Part shown: piece after piece, positions 18,421 through 25,547 of the stretch | Position numbering within the stretch: position 1 is the stretch's first letter | Layout: each line of letters opens with the position of its first letter | Assembly (NCBI RefSeq): GCF_036088315.1 | Contig: NZ_CP107996.1 | Location: 3,809,001-3,873,000, forward strand | DNA: 64,000 bases | Direction: 5' to 3' | Origin: Streptomyces sp. NBC_00344 | GTDB lineage: Bacteria; Actinomycetota; Actinomycetes; Streptomycetales; Streptomycetaceae | Translations under genes and position numbers: made by a program | Notes under the pieces: generated by a model | Seen by the model: the letters and a program-made list of their open reading frames with translations, nothing else | The model's database searches: none | What the model was told of the DNA's origin: nothing

Positions 18421-18646
18421 CAGTCTGCAGCCAGTCCCAACAGGTGCCGTATACGGGTGAACTTCGCGGTGAGGCGGTATCTGGTCGCTGAGTCCAGCTG
18501 GCCAGGCGTTGTGGGGCGGCGTTGTGAGTAATGTCAGCCTCTTTGATCAACAACGCTCCGGGCACGCCGATGATCCGTCCGGCGTAGTGATCCAAGTTCT
18601 CACCCGACTGTTTGGTGGCGTTTCTCCCCGTCCTGTCGCTGGCCAC
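18410..18646 (-). CDS. Possible small ORF in the T7SS series
   Basis: A 78-residue frame that starts at GTG 18646 with AAAGGGGAA about ten bases upstream and ends with a stop overlapping the start of the 88-residue membrane gene. This suggests translational coupling, because the membrane gene has little Shine-Dalgarno sequence of its own. Third-base GC is only moderate, unlike the secretion genes. No similarity is recognised, and it may be non-coding DNA left by cargo exchange. Confidence 0.3.
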   Translation of the reverse strand: MASDRTGRNATKQSGENLDHYAGRIIGVPGALLIKEADITHNAAPQRLASWTQRPDTASPRSSPVYGTCWDWLQTDGT

Positions 18647-18746
18647 CAGGCCGGTTCCCCTTTCACTTGCGTCGGCTGATGGTGATTTCCTGGTGACTTC
18701 CTCGATGAATGCTGCTGCTTTTACCTCAGCTCTCCGATGTTAACAG

Positions 18747-19034
18747 TTACTCCGGGGGTGAAGGCTGCTTTGGAGCTCCTTCGAATAGATATGAATACAC
18801 CTGCTGAAGATAGTCGTAGAGAGAGTTTTCGTCGGGAAATTCAATATTTGTCAGTCGTTCGTAGTCGGCTACTGTCAAGCTTCCACTGCGCAGGATTTCT
18901 GAGAGACCATTACGTACACTTCGTGTATACGAATCGCTAAAAGCCGTCAGTGTCGGTCGAAGATACCCGCTCGTGTCATATGCTTGCTCTAGGTGTAGGT
19001 AGGTTTTGATGAATGTTTCCAGTTCGCTATTCAC
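18747..19034 (-). CDS. CdiI_2-like immunity protein for the upstream toxin
   Basis: A 95-residue acidic, helical, cytosolic protein starting at GTG 19034, 11 bases after the toxin stop and behind AAAGGA. The pattern ETFIKTYLHLEQ, then a helix with LRPTLTAFSDSY and a C-terminal aromatic end (LYDYLQQVYSYLFEG), resembles the CdiI_2 family of contact-dependent-inhibition immunity proteins, which I recall as partners of RNase A-like CdiA tips. It should bind and block the toxin in the producing cell. The base composition is clearly less GC-rich than neighbouring genes, a sign of transfer. Family call moderate; immunity role inferred from position. Confidence 0.6.
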   Translation of the reverse strand: MNSELETFIKTYLHLEQAYDTSGYLRPTLTAFSDSYTRSVRNGLSEILRSGSLTVADYERLTNIEFPDENSLYDYLQQVYSYLFEGAPKQPSPPE

Positions 19035-19045
19035 GTTGTGTTCCT

Positions 19046-21334
19046 TTAAGGGTGGCGGCCGGGGGCAGGGTTGGTGAACATTGTGTGCAATTTCCACTTC
19101 CCGTCATGCATCCTGTATACCGGCTGGATCGTTCCACCCTCAAAATCAACGGGAAGAAAATTGTCTGGATTGATGGGATCCCGATAGTAGCCAGTCAGGC
19201 GTCTGTATCCATCTATCCCGAGAACATCATCGATTGATGTCTCCGCCGGAGGTGCGCCCGTGCGTGCGAGTTCGTCACGGAAGTAAGCATCCGCACGTAC
19301 CATATCTTCTGCGTTGTCAAAGCGAGTTGCGTACGGCCCCACCCTGTGAGATCCCCCGTGAACGCCATCTACAGTCGTTCCAGTGAGTGGATCAATATTG
19401 TTCTCGGATTTTAGCAGCCCGGGATTGCTTGAGTTCGGTCCGTAGACCTTGGGTGTTCCACCTGTGTCGGTCTGCACCGTGCCGAGTCGGTTGCGCAGAG
19501 CTTCATCGTCGGGGTAGAGGTGGCGCCCAGGTGCATGCCCCTGACCTCCTTGACGGTCATCGAGTTCCTTGATTCGCTCATCGACGAATTTCGGATCCAA
19601 AGATGAACTTGCTCCCGAGCTACCGTGCGTTCCAAGCGATGCGTTACCGCTGCCCCCAGATGATGCACCCGGGGGTGTGGCGGCGGCCTGATGTCCGGGG
19701 ACATGGTTTCCGTTGCTGCTGTGACTTGAAGAGCTTCCACCCGTCGGGTGAGCACCGGTGCCTGAGTTCCTCTGCGGCGCGTGCTGGTTGCTGGGGTCAT
19801 GGCTCCCCACCGGGCCATGCGCGACATGATTGGCACCGCCACTCGGTATGTGACCGGGTAGATCGTTGGGCACTGTGATCGTCTCGGTGGTTGGCAGGTC
19901 ACCTTTGGCCCGGCCGAACGTATCTGAAGCGGTGTGAGCAACATGAGAACCGACTTGCACCGATTCGGGCTGCCGGTGCGGGAGCGAGTTCTCCAGCGCC
20001 GCACGGTCGGCGGCGGAGAGTTCGACGTGGGCCGGGGCGGTGGTGCCGTCGGGGCGGATGACGGAACCATCGTCGAGGTTGAGGCGGGTTCCGTCGGGCC
20101 ATTCGATGTGGCTGCCGGTGACGACGGGGGCGTCGTTGCCGAGTTTGAGTACGGTGCCGTCGGGCTGGAGGCGGCCGGCGCCGGACAGGATGTCGTTGTA
20201 GCCGCCGGTGTGGATGTTCTTGAGGCCGGCGAAGAGGTCGCCGACCTTGATGGTGGCGACCTTGCCGGCTTTGGCGATGTACGTCATGGGGTCGACGAGG
20301 CGCCCCGCCTTGCCGACCACCGAGGCGGTCTTGGCGAGCGCACCGGTTTTCGAGGCGGTGCCTGCCCCCTCGGTGAAGACGGTGGTCACGATGTTGAAGG
20401 TGACCGCACCGGCGGCCCGGGCGGGGTTCTTGCCCCATTCGTCCCAGGCGACGAGCGCTTTGCCGGTGTCTTTCACGGCCTTGCGGCTGTCGCGCAGCCA
20501 GGAGGGCAGTTCTTTGGCGGGGGTGGTCCAGTAGATCTGGGCGATGCCGGGGGTGGAGAGGGCGAGGCCGGTGCCCAGCTTGGCCAGTCCCTCCCACGCC
20601 TGTCCCGCTTTGTCCAGGTCGGTCACGTCGAAGAGAGTGCCCAGGCCTTTGACCGTGCCCCAGACTCCGTCGACGACGAAGCCGTCCCACAGAAAGCTCT
20701 TCGCCTGGTGGCCGAGCCAGGCCAGACCGGTGTACTCACGTTCAGCCGGCGCGCCCCACGGCGTTTCTTCGGCGTGGTTGAGGGTGTCGGCCGAGTAGCC
20801 GTACATGTTCGGCTTGTGGGTGCCGTCGTCGGCTATGAGATGCGTACCACCGGCGACGAGTGCGGTGATCTTGTCGTGGCAGGTGACCTCGGCGGCCTGG
20901 AAGGCAGCCACGGCGGCGTTGACGTCGTGCCACAGATCGTTGTTGTGATCGACCTTGTCCTGGTCCCTGTGCCAGTGATCGTCGCCCTGCACGCTGTCCA
21001 CGAACGAGAGAGCGTCGCCCTTGAGACTCTTGAGCCGTGCCACCAGGGGGCGTACCTCGGTGCTGTAGGCACTGAGCGCCGACGCTGCGGTCTCCAGGTC
21101 ATCCGCGAAGGAATCCGCCTTGGTGGCCACCGGGGCGGTGGTCGCGAACAGTTGCTCCGCCTCGGGAGCCTTGTAGAACGCGGACAGGCCCTGGAACGTG
21201 GAGTGCACGGACGCGCCTGAGGTCCGGAACAGTACAGCCTCGGCGGTCAACGCCAGTGTGTCGGTTTCCAGTTGATCCAGATCACCAGTGAACTGAGGGA
21301 TGCCCGAGGGGATGATCAGCGAGTGGTCGCTCAC
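19046..21334 (-). CDS. T7SS polymorphic toxin with RNase A-like C-terminal domain
   Basis: A 762-residue protein starting at GTG 21334 (GTGA overlap with the gene before). The first 110 residues are helical and WXG/LXG-like, without a Sec signal. Hydrophobic and Ala/Gly-rich segments follow, then a Gly/Ser/His/Pro linker (about 480-590). The last 160 residues match the bacterial RNase A toxin pattern: GHxxxRH at 599-605, then L and R at 613 and 616 (RNRLG), an ATRFDNAEDM helix near 670, and a final strand KLHTMFTNP with T751 and F753. H605, R616 and T751 would be the active site. Predicted action: RNA cleavage in a target cell. The tip DNA is less GC-rich than the rest. Confidence 0.7.
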   Translation of the reverse strand: MSDHSLIIPSGIPQFTGDLDQLETDTLALTAEAVLFRTSGASVHSTFQGLSAFYKAPEAEQLFATTAPVATKADSFADDLETAASALSAYSTEVRPLVARLKSLKGDALSFVDSVQGDDHWHRDQDKVDHNNDLWHDVNAAVAAFQAAEVTCHDKITALVAGGTHLIADDGTHKPNMYGYSADTLNHAEETPWGAPAEREYTGLAWLGHQAKSFLWDGFVVDGVWGTVKGLGTLFDVTDLDKAGQAWEGLAKLGTGLALSTPGIAQIYWTTPAKELPSWLRDSRKAVKDTGKALVAWDEWGKNPARAAGAVTFNIVTTVFTEGAGTASKTGALAKTASVVGKAGRLVDPMTYIAKAGKVATIKVGDLFAGLKNIHTGGYNDILSGAGRLQPDGTVLKLGNDAPVVTGSHIEWPDGTRLNLDDGSVIRPDGTTAPAHVELSAADRAALENSLPHRQPESVQVGSHVAHTASDTFGRAKGDLPTTETITVPNDLPGHIPSGGANHVAHGPVGSHDPSNQHAPQRNSGTGAHPTGGSSSSHSSNGNHVPGHQAAATPPGASSGGSGNASLGTHGSSGASSSLDPKFVDERIKELDDRQGGQGHAPGRHLYPDDEALRNRLGTVQTDTGGTPKVYGPNSSNPGLLKSENNIDPLTGTTVDGVHGGSHRVGPYATRFDNAEDMVRADAYFRDELARTGAPPAETSIDDVLGIDGYRRLTGYYRDPINPDNFLPVDFEGGTIQPVYRMHDGKWKLHTMFTNPAPGRHP

Positions 21335-21717
21335 TTCGCCCCCTTCTTCGTGTCTCCCGGCAGATCGATTGTGGGTTCCTGGATCGTCTTGCGCTGGGTG
21401 TCCGCGGCCATGGTGAGGTCGCCCTTGACGTATTCGCGGGTGGCTTCGGCCGCACCGTTCAACGACTTGGTGGTGCGTTTCGCTATATAGAGGAGGTCCC
21501 GCTGTTTCGCGTTGAAGAATTCGGCCAGGGCACCCGCGACCGGCCCACTGGGCGGTCCCGCGCCGCAGTAGGTGCCGGAGATCGTGCCTGCCGAAGTCGC
21601 GGCACTCGGCAGCGTCTTGTCCAGCGCTTTGCCCGCGTCGGACAGCCCCTCGGCCGCAGTGGCCGTCCTGTCCAGGACGCCCTGCACCCCCGACACGCTG
21701 ATGTCCCAAGCCGTCAT
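21331..21717 (-). CDS. DUF6507-type T7SS accessory protein
   Basis: A 128-residue helical protein opening MTAWDISVSGVQGVLDRT. The WDI start followed by a helix with GVQGVL is what I know from DUF6507 proteins next to Streptomyces WXG toxins. It has no membrane helix. Its stop overlaps the toxin start by four bases, so it is probably a dedicated partner or targeting factor for the toxin, as small Lap/WXG helpers are for LXG toxins. I start at ATG 21717. Confidence 0.6.
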   Translation of the reverse strand: MTAWDISVSGVQGVLDRTATAAEGLSDAGKALDKTLPSAATSAGTISGTYCGAGPPSGPVAGALAEFFNAKQRDLLYIAKRTTKSLNGAAEATREYVKGDLTMAADTQRKTIQEPTIDLPGDTKKGAK

Positions 21718-21790
21718 GAAACCCCTGGCCCCTGTTCCCCGTAGTCGGGGCCGCTCCCCAGCCGCCCCGGTTCCCGCACCGGCCCTGTGA

Positions 21791-22099
21791 TCAGCCGATG
21801 TTGTCGACTGCGGCCTTCGCCCTCGACAGGGTCGAATGGGCTGTCCCGTCGTTCTTCTCCAGCGTGCTGCGCAGCAGACGGATAATGTTGCGCACCTCGT
21901 CGGCGGCACGGTTCCAGCGGATTTCCTTGCCGTGGTACTCGTCGGAGACGCCATCCGCGGCGAAGTCGGCCATCGCGGCCTTCACCGCTCGGTCCCGGTC
22001 GCTGAGTACGAGTTCCAGCCGGCCGATGATTCCCTGTAGTCCGCCCTGTACCTCGACCGAGGCTCCGGTGTCATAACTCGTGCGGTCCTGGCTCGTCAC
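21791..22099 (-). CDS. ESAT-6/WXG100-like small protein
   Basis: A 102-residue protein predicted to be two helices; it closely resembles what Streptomyces annotations call pore-forming ESAT-6 family protein, with conserved-looking ADGVSDEYHGKEIRWNRA in the turn between helices. Such proteins pair with a partner and are carried by EccC. It sits between the small WXG-like gene and the DUF6507-type gene and is likely part of the targeting complex for the toxin. Confidence 0.7.
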   Translation of the reverse strand: MTSQDRTSYDTGASVEVQGGLQGIIGRLELVLSDRDRAVKAAMADFAADGVSDEYHGKEIRWNRAADEVRNIIRLLRSTLEKNDGTAHSTLSRAKAAVDNIG

Positions 22100-22110
22100 G
22101 ACGGCTCCCC

Positions 22111-22452
22111 TTATCGCCCGGAAAACCGGGCAGCATCGAAGTTCGCGGCACTCATGTGCTGCTGCGCGTTGTCCGCGCTCTCCTGATCGCCCGTCACGAA
22201 CGAGGTGTTCATTCCGGACTGGCCGCCCAGGATCGAGTGCAGCGAACCGTTCAACGCAGCGGTGATCTCGTCCGAGTGATGCTTGAACGTGTCGAATGCG
22301 GTCTTCCCCGCCCCGTTGAACTTCCCCTCCAGCGGTGCCGCCGCAGCGATCAACTGCTGGATCAGTACGCCGAGATCACTGCTCGACCCAGACGTGCTCT
22401 TTCCCAGATCCGACAGAGTCGTGGATCCCATGTCGAACTTCAATGAGCTCAC
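22111..22452 (-). CDS. WXG-like small protein, first gene of the T7SS effector group
   Basis: A 113-residue helical protein, SSLKFDMG at its N-terminus and a core with APLEGKFNGAGKTAFDTF, in which FNGAGK takes the place of the WxG turn. It ends 11 bases before the ESAT-6-like gene and probably pairs with it. Start is uncertain: GTG 22452 overlaps the stop of a small upstream frame, while a TTG (22446) or ATG (22431) would have better Shine-Dalgarno spacing to the G-run. Confidence 0.65.
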   Translation of the reverse strand: MSSLKFDMGSTTLSDLGKSTSGSSSDLGVLIQQLIAAAAPLEGKFNGAGKTAFDTFKHHSDEITAALNGSLHSILGGQSGMNTSFVTGDQESADNAQQHMSAANFDAARFSGR

Positions 22453-22649
22453 CCCCCCGTTACGACTTGCACGAGCCGTGAACAAGTGCACACGGCCCAC
22501 CACTCATTGGAGTCGAAAGCATACTCATCGAACATGCGTCCCATCTGCGATTTGCACGAGGGCGGGTAAGTGAGGCTGCTCACCTCGATGGGGCCAAATT
22601 CGTTGCTGGCGCAACTACTTGGCGAGGTCGAGTCAGAGTGCGTCCGCAC
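22449..22649 (-). CDS. Possible small ORF upstream of the T7SS genes
   Basis: A 66-residue frame that ends in a GTGA overlap with the first WXG-like gene. It begins at GTG 22649 without a clear Shine-Dalgarno sequence. The C-terminal part (FDSNEWWAVCTCSRL) is Trp- and Cys-rich, and composition is lower in GC than neighbouring genes. It could be a leader peptide, a small helper gene or chance. Confidence 0.25.
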   Translation of the reverse strand: MRTHSDSTSPSSCASNEFGPIEVSSLTYPPSCKSQMGRMFDEYAFDSNEWWAVCTCSRLVQVVTGG

Positions 22650-22701
22650 GGTAGGGGCAGTTCATCGGGGGCGCCTGTCACATCGGCTGTCCCATGGGTA
22701 G

Positions 22702-23244
22702 TCAGCCGCGGGCCGCGTGCTGGTCGAGCAGTGAGCGCAGCTGGTCGACCTCCGCCGGAGTCCGCAGTGCGCGTTTGGGCAGCATGGTGAAGCTGGTCGC
22801 GTTCTTGTCGGAACTGAGCAGCACGAAGACATCGCGCCCCTCCGCATAGCGGGGCTGTGCCTCCCAGGTCATGACGGTGGATGTGTGCTCCGAGGCTGTC
22901 CGCGCTCCCGCGTGCGAGACGAGCGTGCTCGGTTCACCCCGCTTCTTGGCCAGCGAGTGGAGCTGGGGTAGGCCTGCAGCCAGGGCGCTGCGAAGGGCAT
23001 GGCCACAAACATCACGATCAGTGGGACCGGAAAGCCGTTGGATCCTCCGAGGAGAGGATGAGGGAAATGAGCAGGCAGGGCAGGATCAGAGGCAGGTGGA
23101 TGGGGGTGGTTCTGCGCTGTCTGTGTGCCTGCGCGCTGACCTGGCTCCGGGCCCGTAGTGCGGAATGACGTCCTTCACAGATGGCTGGTACACCAGTTCG
23201 ATGGCCTGCGGACTGCTCGGCTCACTGCTCGGCCCCCCGGCCAT
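22702..23244 (-). pseudogene. YcxB-like membrane protein, frameshifted
   Basis: A good start (ATG 23244 with GGGGAGGGG before it) leads into AIELVYQPSVKDV, the usual N-terminus of Streptomyces YcxB-family proteins, but this frame soon hits a stop. The expected two membrane helices appear in other frames (HLPLILPCLLISLIL, then PVPLIVMFVAMPFAAPW), and the soluble C-terminus returns to the first frame: QLHSLAKKRGE, then TWEAQPRYAEGRDVFVLLS, FTMLPKRALR and the stop at 22702. At least two and probably three single-base shifts of the same sign are needed. Total length fits an intact gene of about 180 codons, so decay is recent. Confidence 0.7.
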
Positions 23245-23340
23245 GGCCCCTCCCCGGGTGACGTAAGGCCCCGGGTCCTAGCGGGAAGGCCACATTGGCC
23301 TCAGTCAGGCCGGGTTCGTGACTCGCGGGGCAACGCCCTC

Positions 23341-23382
23341 CAGCAGCTGAGCCCCCGGCGGGTGCCGGGGGCTCAGCTGCTG
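23341..23382 (-). terminator. 19-bp perfect hairpin terminator after terD
   Basis: CAGCAGCTGAGCCCCCGGC (23341-23359) pairs perfectly with 23364-23382 across a 4-base loop. It lies 17 bases after the terD stop and is the longest perfect stem seen in this window. Confidence 0.85.
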
Positions 23383-23398
23383 TGCGGCAGGGCGTACG

Positions 23399-23974
23399 TC
23401 AGACGCTGACGCCGAAGTCCTGGGCGATGCCGACGAGGCCCGAGGCGTAACCCTGGCCGACGGCGCGGAACTTCCACTCGGCGCCGTTGCGGTAGAGCTC
23501 GCCGAAGACCATGGCGGTCTCGGTGGCGGCGTCCTCGCTCAGGTCGTAGCGGGCGATCTCGGTGCCGCCGGCCTGGTTGACGATGCGGATGAAGGCGTTC
23601 CGGACCTGGCCGAAGTTCTGCGAGCGGTTCTCCGCGTCGTAGATCGACACCGGGAAGACGATCTTCTCGACATCGGCGGGCAGGGCGGCCAGGTTGACCT
23701 TGATCTGCTCGTCGTCGCCCTCGCCCTGGCCCGTGACGTTGTCACCGGTGTGCTCGATGCTCTGGTCCGGGGTCGCCTTGTTGTTGAAGAAGACGAAGTG
23801 CTTGTCGGAGTAGACCTTGCCGGCCGGGTTCACCGCGATCGCCGAGGCGTCGAGGTCGAAGTCCGTGCCGGTGGTGGTGCGGACGTCCCAGCCGAGGCCG
23901 ACCGTGACGGCGGTCAGGCCCGGGGCCTCCTTGGTGAGGGAGACGTTGCCGCCCTTGGACAGGCTTACAGCCAT
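23399..23974 (-). CDS. TerD-family stress/tellurite-resistance protein
   Basis: A 191-residue TerD-domain protein. The start [20 protein letters not shown], the acidic calcium-binding stretch TDFDLDASA, and [17 protein letters not shown] are hallmarks of the family. TerD proteins bind calcium and act in envelope or stress responses; Streptomyces has many copies. ATG 23974 follows GGAAAGGGAC at good spacing. It is monocistronic, with a strong hairpin behind. Confidence 0.92.
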   Translation of the reverse strand: MAVSLSKGGNVSLTKEAPGLTAVTVGLGWDVRTTTGTDFDLDASAIAVNPAGKVYSDKHFVFFNNKATPDQSIEHTGDNVTGQGEGDDEQIKVNLAALPADVEKIVFPVSIYDAENRSQNFGQVRNAFIRIVNQAGGTEIARYDLSEDAATETAMVFGELYRNGAEWKFRAVGQGYASGLVGIAQDFGVSV

Positions 23975-24134
23975 GGGGATGTCCCTTTCCGTTTCGGTGT
24001 GCGGGCTCCGTGCGGTCACGAAGCTACCGTCATCCGGCATAACGTCGGCAGGGGACCGCCTGGTTCCAGGTCTCTTTGCAATCTTTACCCGGCAGCCGAA
24101 AAGTGGGTGACGGGAGGCGTCCGCAGCAGCGACC

Positions 24135-24572
24135 ATGGATCACATGTCCGGTCCTTATGTCATCCGCGGTTCCGTCTCCCTGCCGGAGGCCGAACTGATG
24201 TGGCGTTTCTCGCGGTCGTCGGGACCCGGCGGCCAGCACGTGAACACCACCGACTCACAGGTGGAGCTCCGCTTCGACCTCGCGAACACCGACGCGCTGC
24301 CGCAGGTCTGGAAGGACCGCGCCCTGGAGCGGCTGTCAGCCCGGCTGGTGGACGGCGTGATCGCGGTGCGCGCCTCCGAGCACCGGTCGCAGTGGCGCAA
24401 CCGGGAGATGGCCGCGGTGCGGCTGGCCTCGCTGCTCGCGGAGGCGACGGCGCCGCCGCCGAAGCCGCGGCGGGCGACCAAGATTCCCCGCGGGATCAAC
24501 GAGCGGCGCCTGCGCAACAAGAAGCAGCGCAGCGACACGAAGCGGGGCCGCGCGGGGCGCGGCTGGGACTGA
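24135..24572 (+). CDS. arfB: Peptidyl-tRNA hydrolase ArfB (alternative ribosome rescue)
   Basis: A 145-residue release-factor-like protein. The catalytic GGQ lies in [18 protein letters not shown], and the C-terminal tail ([20 protein letters not shown]) is basic as needed to enter the empty mRNA channel of stalled ribosomes. ArfB hydrolyses peptidyl-tRNA on ribosomes lacking a stop codon. ATG 24135 or ATG 24144 could be the start; neither has a strong Shine-Dalgarno sequence. It is divergent from terD. Confidence 0.9.
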   Translation: MDHMSGPYVIRGSVSLPEAELMWRFSRSSGPGGQHVNTTDSQVELRFDLANTDALPQVWKDRALERLSARLVDGVIAVRASEHRSQWRNREMAAVRLASLLAEATAPPPKPRRATKIPRGINERRLRNKKQRSDTKRGRAGRGWD

Positions 24573-24676
24573 CGGCCGCCCGGCTGGGACGCCTGGTCCG
24601 GTCTCCCGCCCGGTCCCGGCCCGTACCCTCAGCCTCCCCGCCGCGGCCTGGCACCAGTCAGCCCGGTCCCGGGGCT

Positions 24677-25231
24677 TCAGCCCAGATGCCGGTAACGCCC
24701 CCGGAAGTACGTCAGCGGTCCCGCATCCCCGGTCGGCACGGCCGCCGTCAGCACCCGTCCGATGACCAGGGTGTGATCCCCCGCCACGACGCGCTGCTCG
24801 GTCGAGCACTCCAGGTTCGCCAGGGCTCCCTCCATCAACGGCGCGCCCGACTCGTCGCCACGGGTGAAGGGGATGTCCTCGAAGAGCAGACGGTCACTGA
24901 TACGCCCCTTCATCGCGAAGCGGCCCGCGATGTGACGCTGGTTCTCGGAGAGCAGCGACGCGGCCCAGAGCGGCTGTTCCGCGAGCAGATCGTCCATCCG
25001 TGAGCCGTTCCGCACGCTCACCATCACCAGGGGCGGGTCCAGCGACACCGACGTGAACGCGGTGGCCGTCATCCCGACGTCCTCGCCGCGCGGTCCGTCG
25101 TCCGCGTCATGGGCCGTCACCAGCACCACGCCCGCACTGAGCCGGGACATGGCGGCACGGAAGTCGTCGTTGCTCACCCCCTCAGGATGGGGGATGGGCT
25201 CGGAGCGCGGGGTGGGGATCGTCTGGAACAC
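24677..25231 (-). CDS. Flavin reductase-like FMN-binding protein
   Basis: A 184-residue protein of the flavin reductase (HpaC/RutF-like) domain family: FRAAMSRLSAGVVLVTAH at the start, GMTATAFTSVSLDPPLVMVSV for the FMN pocket, and GDHTLVIGRVL near the end. It would supply reduced flavin to a monooxygenase or act as an FMN-dependent reductase. No monooxygenase gene is adjacent. Its promoter region may be shared with the PHO-box-like repeats at 25326. Confidence 0.85.
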   Translation of the reverse strand: MFQTIPTPRSEPIPHPEGVSNDDFRAAMSRLSAGVVLVTAHDADDGPRGEDVGMTATAFTSVSLDPPLVMVSVRNGSRMDDLLAEQPLWAASLLSENQRHIAGRFAMKGRISDRLLFEDIPFTRGDESGAPLMEGALANLECSTEQRVVAGDHTLVIGRVLTAAVPTGDAGPLTYFRGRYRHLG

Positions 25232-25325
25232 ATCAGGAACGCTAGCGGCGGACGCGCCGCGTCCGCATCGGGCCTGAGGACCAGGCCGGTCCTAGGACCC
25301 CCGGAGGGTGCCCCGGCGCGGCCGT

Positions 25326-25354
25326 TCTTGTTCAGCTCTTGTTCAGCGTTCAAG
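25326..25354 (+). promoter_or_regulatory. Tandem 11-bp repeats resembling a PHO box (PhoP site)
   Basis: TCTTGTTCAGC occurs twice back to back (25326-25336 and 25337-25347), followed by GTTCAAG. Streptomyces PHO boxes are 11-bp direct repeats centred on GTTCACC; here each unit has GTTCAGC, six of seven. Position fits control of the flavin reductase (about 95 bp from its start) or cdgB (about 200 bp). Confidence 0.5.
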
Positions 25355-25404
25355 AAAAAACAGGGGTTCTCCGCTGTTACTCCTTCAACCCTTCATACCC
25401 TGAT

Positions 25405-25418
25405 GTGACTTGAGTCAC
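25405..25418. promoter_or_regulatory. Palindrome upstream of cdgB
   Basis: GTGACTTGAGTCAC is a perfect 6-2-6 inverted repeat about 130 bp before cdgB. BldD is known to control cdgB in Streptomyces, and the half-site TGAC/GTCA is similar, but the gap is one base shorter than the BldD consensus I know, so the binding protein is open. Confidence 0.35.
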
Positions 25419-25547
25419 GACCGGCATAAATTGTTGACCCTGTGTACCTGGGGCACAGCTCGCTGTGATTCAGTGGCGGAGATACTGCACCAAGAGCGCT
25501 GATGGAGAACCCTGGAGTTGCTGTCGAGGTCTCGGGGAGAGCGAACG

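Larger units (their letters stand above)
25232..25547. promoter_or_regulatory. Divergent control region between flavin reductase and cdgB
   Basis: About 315 bp without a gene, more A/T-rich than its surroundings from 25330 to 25480. It holds two exact tandem 11-mers (25326-25347) and a 6-2-6 palindrome (25405-25418), listed separately. cdgB has a Shine-Dalgarno GGGGAGAG just before its ATG. Confidence 0.6.

Noticed and set aside
18421..18746. Transposase or recombinase remnant next to the toxin cassette
   Set aside because: The region is less GC-rich and looks exchanged, but no transposase motif, terminal inverted repeat or target duplication could be found.
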